A stretch of DNA of 38,222 nucleotides from Caryophanales bacterium UBA5026 (GTDB lineage: Bacteria; Bacillota_I; Bacilli_A; RF39; UBA660), in NCBI GenBank assembly GCA_002416285.1, contig DICM01000005.1, positions 1-38,222 on the forward strand, read 5' to 3'. Positions 24,651 to 32,799 of the stretch are shown in pieces. How positions within the stretch are numbered: position 1 is the first letter of the stretch; every line of letters begins with the position of its first letter. Made by a program: the position numbers and the translations under genes. The notes beneath the pieces were generated by a model that saw only the letters and a program-made list of their open reading frames with translations, was not told the DNA's origin and searched no databases.

Positions 24651-25175
24651 GATTAATTCAGCCTTCTTCATAGTAGAAGCACCTGTAATATTTTTTTCTT
24701 TTGCCATTTCGCGTAGTTCAGCTACAGTTAATTTTGATAAATCAGTAGACTCTTCTTTTGTAGTTTCTACTACTTCTTTTTTAACTGCTACTTTTTTTGG
24801 TTCTTCTTTTACAGCTTCGCCATTTAAACCAGCTTGTGCAACTTTTACTAATTCTGCAAATTGTTCTTTATTATCAATTGCAATTTCAGCTAACATTTTA
24901 CGGTTAATTGAAACTCCTGCTTTTGATAATCCATTAATGAAACGTGAGTAACTAATATTGTTTTCACGGCATCCAGCATTGATACGAGTAATCCATAGTT
25001 TACGGAAATCTCTTTTCTTTTGTCTTCTATCACGGTAAGCATATTTTAATGAATGCATTACTTGTTCTTTTGCAGTTCTGTATAATCTGTGTTTACTTCC
25101 AAAATATCCTTTGGCTAACTTCATTACTTTTTTACGACGGGCACGGTGAATCGTACCACCTTTAACTCTTGGCAT
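24636..25175 (-). CDS. rplT: Ribosomal protein L20 with C-terminal Rho-N/SAP-like extension
   Basis: 179 residues against about 118 for ordinary L20. Residues 1-117 are canonical: MPRVKGGTIHRARRKKVMKL, then RDRRQKKRDFRKLWITRINA and the NISYSRFINGLSKAGVSINR segment. A Lys/Glu/Val linker follows (about 120-145), then LSKLTVAELREMAKEKNITG and a MKKAELIDAL end, which match the Rho N-terminal/SAP-like fold found as add-ons in several proteins. The extension may bind RNA. L20 assembles 23S rRNA and represses its own operon through the infC leader. It is the last gene of infC-rpmI-rplT. Confidence 0.95.
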   Translation of the reverse strand: MPRVKGGTIHRARRKKVMKLAKGYFGSKHRLYRTAKEQVMHSLKYAYRDRRQKKRDFRKLWITRINAGCRENNISYSRFINGLSKAGVSINRKMLAEIAIDNKEQFAELVKVAQAGLNGEAVKEEPKKVAVKKEVVETTKEESTDLSKLTVAELREMAKEKNITGASTMKKAELIDALK

Positions 25176-25200
25176 AATAATCCTCCTCTAAATCTTTAAC

Positions 25201-25395
25201 TTATTTTCCTAAAATTGTTTTAACTCTTTTGTAATCTGAAGCACTTAATAGTGATCCTTTTCTGCTTTTACGGTTACTTGCAGCATTTTTCTTTCCTGTA
25301 TTATGTCTTGATCCAGGAGTTCCGATTTTAATAGTTCCTCCAGGTCTAACTTTACATACTTTTGCAGTACCTTTATGTGTTTTTAATTTTGGCAT
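25201..25395 (-). CDS. rpmI: Ribosomal protein L35
   Basis: 64 residues, full length, beginning MPKLKTHKGTAKVCKVRPGG with the conserved basic core (NRKSRKGSLLSASDYKRVK). A large-subunit protein, placed 12 bp after infC and 25 bp before rplT, the standard operon order. Confidence 0.97.
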   Translation of the reverse strand: MPKLKTHKGTAKVCKVRPGGTIKIGTPGSRHNTGKKNAASNRKSRKGSLLSASDYKRVKTILGK

Positions 25396-25406
25396 AATGT
25401 TCCCTC

Positions 25407-25934
25407 CTATTTTTCTTTGATTGGCATAAGTAGCATATTCATAAAACGGCCTTCCATTTTTGGTTGCTGTTCAATTGTTGCGACTTCCTTTAATGCATCA
25501 GCAAACCGTAGTAAAACTTCTCTTCCAAGTTCAGGATGAGCCATTTCTCTTCCTTTAAATTTGATTGAGACTTTTACACGATGACCTTTCTCTAAGTACT
25601 TTGATGAATTGTTAACACGCGTGTTGAAATCATGAATATCAATTGTAACTGACAAACGATACTCTTTCACTTCTAAATTTGTCTCACGTTGTTTTTTCAT
25701 GTTTTCCTTTTGCTTTTTCTTGCTTTCATATTTGAATTTATTATAATCCATGATTTTACAAACTGGTGGATTAGCATTAGGACTAATTAAAACTAAATCA
25801 AATCCAGCATATGTAGCAAGTGTAATTGCATCCTTAATTGGTTTTACTCCAAGCTGTTCTCCATTTGGACCAATTACCATAACTTCGCGAGCGCGTATTT
25901 GTTCATTAATGTACAAATCTTTTTCTTTTGCGAT
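25407..25934 (-). CDS. infC: Translation initiation factor IF-3, AUC start
   Basis: About 175 residues. I place the start at an ATC codon (25932-25934), six bases after GGAGGTG (25941-25947). This gives an N-terminus (AKEKDLYINEQIRAREV) that aligns with other IF-3 proteins. The only upstream ATG (25947-25949) overlaps that ribosome site and would add five residues that do not align. A non-AUG start is typical of infC and lets IF-3 repress its own translation. Conserved segments include PPVCKIMDYNKFKYESKKKQ, VSIKFKGREMAHPELG and the C-terminal KMEGRFMNMLL. Transcription is controlled by the L20-type leader 25950-26065. Confidence 0.95.
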   Translation of the reverse strand: MAKEKDLYINEQIRAREVMVIGPNGEQLGVKPIKDAITLATYAGFDLVLISPNANPPVCKIMDYNKFKYESKKKQKENMKKQRETNLEVKEYRLSVTIDIHDFNTRVNNSSKYLEKGHRVKVSIKFKGREMAHPELGREVLLRFADALKEVATIEQQPKMEGRFMNMLLMPIKEK

Positions 25935-25949
25935 ACCTGACACCTCCAT

Positions 25950-26065
25950 AAAAAAGAAGACACTCCTAGTGTCCTCTTTCTATTCAATGATTAAGTTATC
26001 ATGGCATAGAACCCAAAGCTTAAGCAATCGGGTGAGAAGGGACACTTCTGCTTTCCTTTTTTCTT
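25950..26065 (-). promoter_or_regulatory. L20-type leader with terminator upstream of infC
   Basis: The minus-strand RNA contains CTTCTCACCCGATTGC, matching what I recall of the Firmicutes L20 leader. It ends in a 12-bp terminator hairpin (GAGGACACU/AGUGUCUUC plus U6, 25950-25979) directly before the infC ribosome site. An upstream AGTGTCC (26040-26046), in the loop of a GAAG/CTTC mini-hairpin, is complementary to GGACACT of the terminator 5' arm, giving a competing antiterminator or pseudoknot. L20 binding would favour termination. Confidence 0.75.
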
Positions 26066-26096
26066 TTCCTATTATACATACATCTTATGCGATATG

Positions 26097-26555
26097 TCAA
26101 TGATTTTTTCTAACATTCTTCGTTTTTTCAAAAACAATGGCTCTTTGTACATCTTGCTGCAAAAATAAAATTTGATTTAGTGCAGAACAAGAATCAATCC
26201 ATACACGTTTCATTTGCTCTTGTTGTTCTTCTGTAACGAATTTGAATTCTATCAATTCTCTCATATTATTTTCAATTTCATCAGAAGAAGATACTTCGTT
26301 ATATGGTTGAATCGTTGGTGAAGCTAAATAATGAACTAAAATATTTAGACAAGAAAATTCAATTAACTGCTTTCTTTTTTCCTCGTCAATATTAACATTA
26401 TCCTTAAGCTTTTCTTCAAACAGTTCTCTTATTTGTTCCAAAACTGACTTTGTTTTTCTTTTGGAATCCATTTCTAAATACCACCGAATATTGTTTAACA
26501 GGTCAATATCAGTATAATACCAAACATTAAAATTATTGTCTCTTCGCTTTATCAT
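26097..26555 (-). CDS. Unknown helical protein, paralogue of 26590-27009
   Basis: 152 residues, no recognised domain, predicted nearly all-alpha and soluble. Its C-terminal part (FVTEEQQEQMKRVWIDSCSA, then LNQILFLQQDVQRAIVFEK) lines up with the same region of the neighbouring protein (ILTEDDESVIAQIWKKCIPI, then CNDFLYINEDQLRIKAIQK), and the central helices also correspond. The two are old tandem duplicates. It lies 34 bp downstream of 26590-27009 in the same transcript, with a GGGGG ribosome site. Confidence 0.65.
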   Translation of the reverse strand: MIKRRDNNFNVWYYTDIDLLNNIRWYLEMDSKRKTKSVLEQIRELFEEKLKDNVNIDEEKRKQLIEFSCLNILVHYLASPTIQPYNEVSSSDEIENNMRELIEFKFVTEEQQEQMKRVWIDSCSALNQILFLQQDVQRAIVFEKTKNVRKNH

Positions 26556-26589
26556 ATTTTATCCCCCTGAAATACAGCTGTTTTTTAGA

Positions 26590-27009
26590 CTATAACCCTT
26601 TTACTTTTTGAATTGCTTTAATTCTTAATTGATCTTCATTTATATATAAAAAATCATTGCAGATTGGTATACATTTTTTCCATATTTGGGCGATTACAGA
26701 TTCATCATCCTCAGTAAGAATCCCACATTCAACAGCACGGTTAAAGTTTTTCTTATAGAAATTATCAGATCCGTGTCCTGTTGGAAATGGCAATTCTACT
26801 TTTTCCGAATATAGATGTCTATCTATAATATCAATCCAATACCAACAAATCAGAATCTTAATTTTATCTTGTGGGATATTCCCCTCATTCTCAAAAAAGA
26901 TGGTCGTCATTTCTTCAAGTAATTCGAGTGCATAAGCTTTCTCTGTCCTCATACAATCTAATTGCATATATTCATGAATTTTCAACACTCTGTTTAATTC
27001 TCTATTCAT
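26590..27009 (-). CDS. Unknown helical protein, first of a paralogous pair
   Basis: 139 residues, predicted all-alpha, no known family. It starts MNRELNRVLKIHEYMQLDCM after AGGTGAT. A WYWIDIIDRHLY segment and the C-terminal helix match the architecture of the downstream paralogue. It is driven by a near-consensus sigma-A promoter (27039-27066), so expression is likely to be high. The pair sits upstream of the infC operon on the same strand; partnership with translation genes is not implied because the infC leader starts independently. Confidence 0.65.
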   Translation of the reverse strand: MNRELNRVLKIHEYMQLDCMRTEKAYALELLEEMTTIFFENEGNIPQDKIKILICWYWIDIIDRHLYSEKVELPFPTGHGSDNFYKKNFNRAVECGILTEDDESVIAQIWKKCIPICNDFLYINEDQLRIKAIQKVKGL

Positions 27010-27038
27010 TTATATCACCTAAAAATTAAAGGATTTTT

Positions 27039-27066
27039 ATTATACCATAAGTATATGCATTGTCAA
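27039..27066 (-). promoter_or_regulatory. Near-consensus sigma-A promoter of the paralogue pair
   Basis: Minus strand TTGACA, 16-bp spacer, TATAAT, 30 bp before the ATG. Confidence 0.7.
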
Positions 27067-27086
27067 ATTAATATTTATGATAAATA

Positions 27087-27117
27087 AAACATATCCTACT
27101 AGAGCATATGTTTTAAC
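27087..27117 (-). terminator. Probable terminator of the SDR-lyase operon
   Basis: On minus AAAACATA, a 13-base loop, TATGTTTT, then ATTTATC. The T-run is poor. Confidence 0.45.
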
Positions 27118-27120
27118 TTA

Positions 27121-28350
27121 TTATTCTAATATATTTTCAATCGCTTTCATCACTCCTAATTTTCCATAAGAGTAAGTAAGTCCTCCTTGCATATAAGCAA
27201 CATAGGGAGGCTTTATTGGACCATCACAGCTAAGTTCAATACTAGATCCTTGTGTGAAGCTGCCTGATGCCATAATAATTTTACTATCATATCCTGGCAT
27301 ATCCCAAGGAAGCGGAATAGCACTGGAATCAACTGGAGATCCCATCTGTATTCCTTGACAATATTTAATTTGTTTTTCTTCTGAGTGAAATACAATCATT
27401 TGAACGATATCGGATCTCGTATCATTCCACTTTGGACTCACTTCATATCCGAATTGTTCTAATAAGTAGCTTGCTAAAACAGCTGTCTTAAGGCTACTTG
27501 TTACTACACTTGGAGCAAAATAAAGACCTTGTAAAATTAACTTGTTGGCCCCCAAACTAGGTCCTACTTCTTTTCCTTCTCCTGGAACTGTAAGTCGGTC
27601 AGCACAAAGTGCAATTAAATCTTTTCTACCAACGATATAAGCCCCATTAGAAGCAATTCCTCCACCTAGGTTTTTAATTAAAGATCCAACTACAATATCA
27701 GCACCTACTTCAATCGGTTCTTTTTTTCCCACAAATTCACAGTAACAATTATCGATCATAATAATGGTATCTTTTGATATTTCTTTTATTTTTTTTACAA
27801 TACGTTCTATTTGTTCAATAGAAACTGTAATCCTAGTCGAGTACCCTCTTGATCTTTGAATCTCAATTACTTTGACTTTATTATTTTTTAAATAAGTTAA
27901 TATTGTCTCTTCATCAAATTCATCTTCTTTTAACTCAATCTGATCATAATAAATACCAAATGATTTTAACGAACTGGCATTTTCCCTGATTCCAATTACT
28001 TCTTCTAAAGTATCATATGGTTTTCCAGTGATACTAAGAAGCGTATCCCCTGGACGTAATAAACCAAAAAGAGCAACGGTTAAAGCATGGCTCCCTGAAA
28101 TAAATTGATTCCGTACAAGTGCATCCTCTGCTTTAAATATTTCTGCATAGATTTCTTCAATGATATCTCTACCTAGATCACTGTATCCGTATCCCGTTGT
28201 CGTCCCTAAATGTGCTTCACTTAAATGAAATTTCTGAAAGGCACTTAAAACCTTCTCACTATTAGAATCACAGATTTCATCTATTTTACTAAATTGTTCT
28301 TTTAAAACTAATTCGGCTTCTTTTACCATTTCTTTTAATTCTATTTTCAT
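27121..28350 (-). CDS. Methionine gamma-lyase-family PLP protein (YnbB-like)
   Basis: 409 residues, full length for the family once called aluminium resistance protein. Conserved stretches: HLSEAHLGTTTGYGYSDLGR, NQFISGSHALTVALFGLLRP, IMIDNCYCEFVG, VGSLIKNLGGGIASNGAYIV with the PLP-binding Lys, and VPGEGKEVGPSLGANK. A type I-fold PLP enzyme; the true substrate of this Firmicutes group is not established. Its ATG overlaps the stop of the SDR gene (TAATG), so the two are translationally coupled. Confidence 0.9.
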   Translation of the reverse strand: MKIELKEMVKEAELVLKEQFSKIDEICDSNSEKVLSAFQKFHLSEAHLGTTTGYGYSDLGRDIIEEIYAEIFKAEDALVRNQFISGSHALTVALFGLLRPGDTLLSITGKPYDTLEEVIGIRENASSLKSFGIYYDQIELKEDEFDEETILTYLKNNKVKVIEIQRSRGYSTRITVSIEQIERIVKKIKEISKDTIIMIDNCYCEFVGKKEPIEVGADIVVGSLIKNLGGGIASNGAYIVGRKDLIALCADRLTVPGEGKEVGPSLGANKLILQGLYFAPSVVTSSLKTAVLASYLLEQFGYEVSPKWNDTRSDIVQMIVFHSEEKQIKYCQGIQMGSPVDSSAIPLPWDMPGYDSKIIMASGSFTQGSSIELSCDGPIKPPYVAYMQGGLTYSYGKLGVMKAIENILE

Positions 28351-29084
28351 TATTGTCCTCCATCGATACGAATTACCGTTCCATTGATATAACTCGCATC
28401 ATCACTTGCTAAAAAGTAGATTGTTTTAGCAATATCTTCCGGTGTTCCAAATCGATGAAGTAAAATCTTATCTTTTTCCATTTCGATATATTCTTCATCT
28501 AATTCTTTCATCTCATTTTCTGTTTCCACCCAACCAGGTGCCACCGCATTAACTCTAATATTAGGTGCAAATTGAATTGCTAAATTTTTTGTTAAAGAGA
28601 TAATCCCCGCTTTAGAAGCATCATAATCCAAGCACATAGGAAATCCCATATCAATACCATTCGTCGATGATAAATTGATAATATTTCCACCATGTTCATA
28701 CATATATTCAGAAGCATATTTACTTACTAAAAAAGTTCCAATCAAATTCACATCAAGTGTTCTTTTAAAATTCTCAACAGTTTTATCCTGAAATAAAGTA
28801 TCAATTGCAATACCAGCATTGTTGATAACAACATCAATTCGTTTCATTGTGCTAATTACTTGATCAATCATCTCTTTTACCTCTGCTTCAATTGAAATAT
28901 CGGCTGCTATAATCATAGTATTGACATTACTTTCTCTTTCGATTTGCTCCTGTATTTTTAAAGCTTCTCCTTTGCCTGTATAGTAATGGATAACAACATC
29001 ATAATTTCTTTTCGCAAAATGAATCGCTGTTGCAGCTCCAATTCCTCTACTAGCTCCTGTTACAAGCACTACTTTTCTTTCCAT
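28350..29084 (-). CDS. Short-chain dehydrogenase/reductase (FabG-like)
   Basis: 244 residues from the ATG at 29084, because GGTGG precedes it and the -10 box TATAAT lies at 29100-29105; an in-frame ATG further upstream overlaps that box. Motifs: VTGASRGIGAATA (NAD(P) binding), NNAGIA, catalytic Ser in IINLSSTNGID and YDASKAG (YxxxK). The end SYINGTVIRIDGG is typical of FabG-like enzymes. It is not in a fatty-acid cluster but in a two-gene operon with a PLP lyase-like gene, so a role in secondary or amino-acid-derived metabolism is possible. Confidence 0.9.
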   Translation of the reverse strand: MERKVVLVTGASRGIGAATAIHFAKRNYDVVIHYYTGKGEALKIQEQIERESNVNTMIIAADISIEAEVKEMIDQVISTMKRIDVVINNAGIAIDTLFQDKTVENFKRTLDVNLIGTFLVSKYASEYMYEHGGNIINLSSTNGIDMGFPMCLDYDASKAGIISLTKNLAIQFAPNIRVNAVAPGWVETENEMKELDEEYIEMEKDKILLHRFGTPEDIAKTIYFLASDDASYINGTVIRIDGGQ

Positions 29085-29099
29085 ATAACCACCATTTCC

Positions 29100-29128
29100 A
29101 TTATACAATAAAATTGTTATCTGTACAA
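29100..29128 (-). promoter_or_regulatory. Promoter of the SDR-lyase operon
   Basis: Minus strand TTGTAC, 17-bp spacer, TATAAT, overlapping the T-run of the efp terminator. Confidence 0.55.
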
Positions 29129-29153
29129 AAAAACGACCTTCAACTTGGTCATT
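29126..29153 (-). terminator. efp terminator
   Basis: On minus ATGACC, eight bases, GGTCGT then T7. Confidence 0.75.
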
Positions 29154-29160
29154 TTAAACA

Positions 29161-29721
29161 TTATGCTCTTGAAACATATTTACCATCGCCTGTTGAAACG
29201 ATGATTTTTTCTCCTTGTTCTACAAAAAGTGGAACACGCACTGATAGTCCTGTTTCTAGTGTTGCTTCCTTAGTAGCGTTATTGGTAGTATTACCTTTAA
29301 CAGCTGGTTCAGTTGCAGTTACAGTCATCTCAATTTTATCCGGTAAAATAACTCCTAGTAATTCCCCTTCGAAGAAGCTTACAATTACTTCCATATTTTC
29401 AATTAAATAGAAACGATCTTCCCCTAATTGTTCAGAATTCAATTCAAATTGCTCATAAGAATTCATGTTCATGAAATAATAAGTATCACCAGTATTATAT
29501 AAATATTGAACAGTTGTCTTTTGAATATTAGCTTTTTCAAATTTGACATTTGTATTAAAAGTACGTTCAATTGTTCCGCCTGTTCTTAAATTTTTCAATT
29601 TTGTTTTCATAAATGCAGAACCTTTTCCAGGTTTTACATGAAGGAAATCTATAACTTGATAAAGACTTCCCTCGATGATTAGTGTCATACCGGTTTTAAT
29701 ACTATTTACATCGATCATCAT
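29161..29721 (-). CDS. efp: Elongation factor P
   Basis: 186 residues, standard length. Three OB/KOW-like domains: the N-terminal loop HVKPGKGSAF carries the Lys (near residue 33) that reaches the ribosomal P site; the middle domain includes TFNTNVKFEKANIQ; the C-terminal domain has GNTTNNATKEATLETGLSVR and VPLFVEQGEKI. It relieves stalling at polyproline. Start codon after GGGGAGAAATAAT; a second Met immediately follows and could be used. It lies 45 bp downstream of rpmG. Confidence 0.96.
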   Translation of the reverse strand: MMIDVNSIKTGMTLIIEGSLYQVIDFLHVKPGKGSAFMKTKLKNLRTGGTIERTFNTNVKFEKANIQKTTVQYLYNTGDTYYFMNMNSYEQFELNSEQLGEDRFYLIENMEVIVSFFEGELLGVILPDKIEMTVTATEPAVKGNTTNNATKEATLETGLSVRVPLFVEQGEKIIVSTGDGKYVSRA

Positions 29722-29766
29722 ATTATTTCTCCCCTCAATGAAAAATAAGGATTTTGCCTATCCTAA

Positions 29767-29934
29767 TTATTTTTCTTCTTTATGTGCCGTATGTTGTTTA
29801 CATCTTGAACAATATTTATTTAATTCTAGACGTCCAGTTGTGTTACGTTTATTTTTTGAAGTACGGTAATTTTTTTCATTACAAACAGAGCATTTTAATG
29901 TTACTAATTCTCTGCTTTCTCCTTTTTTTGCCAT
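29767..29934 (-). CDS. rpmG: Ribosomal protein L33
   Basis: A 55-residue protein: MAKKGESRELVTLKCSVCNE, then NYRTSKNKRNTTGRLELNKY and CSRCKQHTAHKEEK. It has two CxxC pairs, so this is the zinc-binding (C+) form of L33. AAAAAAGGAGG precedes the ATG. An upstream TTTACA-17-TATAAC is a possible promoter. Probably co-transcribed with efp. Confidence 0.95.
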   Translation of the reverse strand: MAKKGESRELVTLKCSVCNEKNYRTSKNKRNTTGRLELNKYCSRCKQHTAHKEEK

Positions 29935-30035
29935 ATAAATCCTCCTTTTTTGTCAGTGCATTAGTTATATAATACCAAAATTCATTTGTAAATTCAATCA
30001 TTTTTTTTAATTTACTATTCTTTTTCTCATAATAC

Positions 30036-32117
30036 TCACGAAAGTGGATAAAGTTCAAAATAAGCTTCACTAACACGCGAGCTAATTCTACGATTCACAA
30101 GGGTCTGGTAAGTACTACCAGTCTTCGAATAATATATGTCCGGAGAAACTGCCGTGAATACAACTTTCGGATTATCGGCGGGAGCATATCCAGCAAATGT
30201 AGTAGTTATTGTTTCCGTATCTATTTTGCCGTCATGATCGGAATCGACAAAACTTTGACTTGTTCCAGTTTTTCCAGCAGGATTATATTTTAAATCAATG
30301 AAACGCCATCCAGTTGCTCCTGATGTTAATACTAATTTAAGTCCTTCTTTGACTCTATCTAAATATTCAGTCTCGGTATCAATTTCATTCAAAATAGTTG
30401 GTTCTTGTTTGTAAATCTGATCCTCAAAAGAAGATGATTTGCTAGAATAAACCTCTTTTAAAAGAGTTGGTTTCATTCTTTTTCCGCCATTCGCAATCGT
30501 ACTCATATATTGTGCAAGTTGAATTGGAGTATAAGTATCATACTGTCCAATTGCAAAATCGAGAAGTAGTCCTCCAACTTCACTCGTTCCTTTAAATCCT
30601 AAGCTTTCTACAGGAAGATCAATCCCTGTTTCTACACCGAGGCCAAATTGAGCGAAAGTATTACGGTATGTTTCAAAAGCTTCATGTGGAGCTTTAAATG
30701 GTGTATTGTAATAATACTTTATTCCCGCCACTTTCATAGCAGTGTAAAACTGAAAAGTATTGGATGACATTTTAAGGGCAGTTAAATCATTTAAAAGCCC
30801 TAGACTCTTAAAGGAACATTTCAGTGGAGCACCAGCTAACTTTACGCACTCATCGTATCGTTTCTCGCCGATTTGTAAAGCACCTGTATTATAACCGACA
30901 ATATGTGACGCTCCTTTGACAATCGATCCAGCGACAACTGGTGAGGTTGTAATTCCCGGGGTATAATCATATATCTCATAACCATCGTTCGTCATTGAAA
31001 TCTGCTTACCGGCCATTGCTAAAATCTCTCCAGTATTAGGATCGGTAACGATTACAAATGAACGGTTATAAAAATCTGTATTTGGTTCTTTTTTTGTCGC
31101 AATTAATTCTTCTGTTAGAATCTCTTCTATTTTTTTCTGTAAATTAATGTCAATTGAGAGAACAATATCATTTCCTCTAGTTCCTTCTTTCGTAAGTACC
31201 TTCTCTCCAGTTTGATAAACAGCGTATTCATCTTTCGTTCCTTTTAAATAATTATCATATTGATATTCCAGATAACTTGTCCCAACTCGATCGGTAAGAC
31301 TATATCCCTCACTCAAATAATGTTCTTTCAATTCTTTTGGAATTCCACTCTCACTTGAAGAAACACTCCCTAAAATACTTCTAAAAACATCTCCATATGG
31401 ATAAGTTCGCTCCCATGATAGCTCTACTTCAACACCTGGTAGTGAATCAACATTTTCATTAATTAATGCATATTCCAAATCTGTTACATCTTGTTCTTTT
31501 ATTACTTTCTCGGCATAAGAGTATCCTTTATTCATTAGAAAGTAGGTATAAGAAGCCTCTAAATCACGTTCAGAAAATGTTCCAAGTTCCCCTTCGGTAA
31601 TACGTTCTAATTTCATTTTTTCGATGTCTGCTCCACTAATCTTTCGTTCTTCTAAAGCTCTCCATTCTTCTGCTGTAATTCTTTTTTTCAGTTCGTCTTC
31701 ATGATTTTTCAAATAGAAGGTTCTTTTCATCGCATCTGTTAATTTTACGTAAGATACATCTAGTAAATCAGATAGTTTATAGGCGATTTCGATTTCTTTG
31801 CTAGTGGTATTTGTTTTTTGTTTTTTGTAGGTAATTAACTTTGTAGGAGTATTATCAACTAACAGATTATGGTTGCGATCATAAATTCTTCCTCTCGGTG
31901 CTGTAGTCCCTGTTACAGTTGTTTTTTCTAAACTAGTTAGCTTTTTCTGATAATCACTTGCTTTGATGACTTGGATATAAAAGAGGCTTATAAAAAGCGA
32001 GAGAATGCAAAAAGAGATTAGTCCGATTAATATATTGTATCTTTTTTCAATTGTTACTTTGATATTGTGGTAATGTTGATAAAAACGATATTTAGGTTTA
32101 TTTTTTTTAGATGGCAT
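30036..32117 (-). CDS. Class B penicillin-binding protein (elongation-type PBP2)
   Basis: 693 residues. A short basic cytoplasmic tail is followed by one membrane helix (about 28-50), a pedestal domain beginning TTAPRGRIYDRNHNLLVDN, and the transpeptidase domain with all three catalytic motifs: SIVK near residue 397 (GSIVKGASHIVGYNTG), SSN near 451 and KTG near 613 (AGKTGTSQS). It cross-links peptidoglycan at the outer membrane face, probably with the elongasome, since GSIVKGA resembles the B. subtilis PBP2A/PBPH group. The ATG overlaps the end of the SOD-family gene by 11 bp, an unusual pairing that implies co-translation. Confidence 0.93.
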   Translation of the reverse strand: MPSKKNKPKYRFYQHYHNIKVTIEKRYNILIGLISFCILSLFISLFYIQVIKASDYQKKLTSLEKTTVTGTTAPRGRIYDRNHNLLVDNTPTKLITYKKQKTNTTSKEIEIAYKLSDLLDVSYVKLTDAMKRTFYLKNHEDELKKRITAEEWRALEERKISGADIEKMKLERITEGELGTFSERDLEASYTYFLMNKGYSYAEKVIKEQDVTDLEYALINENVDSLPGVEVELSWERTYPYGDVFRSILGSVSSSESGIPKELKEHYLSEGYSLTDRVGTSYLEYQYDNYLKGTKDEYAVYQTGEKVLTKEGTRGNDIVLSIDINLQKKIEEILTEELIATKKEPNTDFYNRSFVIVTDPNTGEILAMAGKQISMTNDGYEIYDYTPGITTSPVVAGSIVKGASHIVGYNTGALQIGEKRYDECVKLAGAPLKCSFKSLGLLNDLTALKMSSNTFQFYTAMKVAGIKYYYNTPFKAPHEAFETYRNTFAQFGLGVETGIDLPVESLGFKGTSEVGGLLLDFAIGQYDTYTPIQLAQYMSTIANGGKRMKPTLLKEVYSSKSSSFEDQIYKQEPTILNEIDTETEYLDRVKEGLKLVLTSGATGWRFIDLKYNPAGKTGTSQSFVDSDHDGKIDTETITTTFAGYAPADNPKVVFTAVSPDIYYSKTGSTYQTLVNRRISSRVSEAYFELYPLS

Positions 32118-32715
32118 TTAAATAGTTCTTTTCAACAACATCAAAGTCTATTAAATTGAAAAAGTTTTTTATATATTCATCGCGATTACTTTGGTATTCT
32201 AAATAATAGGCATGTTCCCAACTATCCATAGCCATAATTGGAGTAAATCCATAGTAATATGGACTATCTTCATTGCTCATGTTAATAATTAATAAATTCT
32301 TACTTTTATCTACTACCAAGAATGTATATCCTGAACCAAATAGATTTTGGGCCGTACTGATCCATTCTTTTTTAAAATTATCAAAAGAACCATACTTCTT
32401 ATCGATTGCTTCTTTTAATTTTCCCTTTGGAGTACGATTCCCTTTTGGATTAAGATTCGAAAAATAAAGTTCATGATTTAATACACCACCTAATAGAACA
32501 TAAGCATTGCTTCTAATCTGCATAGGAATTTCTTCTAAATGATTTATTAATTCAATTTTTGAATACTTTGATAAAGATGGATTTTCACGAACTAAAGCAT
32601 TTAATTCACCTAAATATTTTAAATAAAATTTTTCATAATGAATCGCTAACGTTTTTGGATCAATATATGGTTCTAATGCATCGTATGAATATGGGAGAGA
32701 ATAAGCTTGATACAT
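32107..32715 (-). CDS. Divergent Fe/Mn superoxide dismutase-family protein
   Basis: 202 residues, normal SOD length. The four metal ligands are kept: His26, His81 (LNHELYF), Asp164 and His168 (MDSWEHAYY). Tyr34 is kept. The surroundings differ: His30 and His31 of the usual HHxKHH motif are Phe and Tyr, the GWAWL tryptophans are Tyr130 and Phe132, the Trp of NHxxFW is Phe85, and the Gln of the MnSOD NQDSP motif is Glu149 (SNEDSP). It binds a metal but may not be an efficient dismutase. Start after GAGGTGAT; a good promoter is at 32746-32774. It overlaps the PBP gene. Confidence 0.85.
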   Translation of the reverse strand: MYQAYSLPYSYDALEPYIDPKTLAIHYEKFYLKYLGELNALVRENPSLSKYSKIELINHLEEIPMQIRSNAYVLLGGVLNHELYFSNLNPKGNRTPKGKLKEAIDKKYGSFDNFKKEWISTAQNLFGSGYTFLVVDKSKNLLIINMSNEDSPYYYGFTPIMAMDSWEHAYYLEYQSNRDEYIKNFFNLIDFDVVEKNYLNAI

Positions 32716-32745
32716 GTTATCACCTCTTTATTTTTAGTTTATTAC

Positions 32746-32774
32746 ATTATCAAAACATTATTCTTTAATTTCAA
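32746..32774 (-). promoter_or_regulatory. Promoter of the SOD-PBP operon
   Basis: Minus strand TTGAAA, 17-bp spacer, GATAAT, about 30 bp before the ATG. Confidence 0.6.
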
Positions 32775-32799
32775 CATATAATGTATTAGAGGTGATAAC

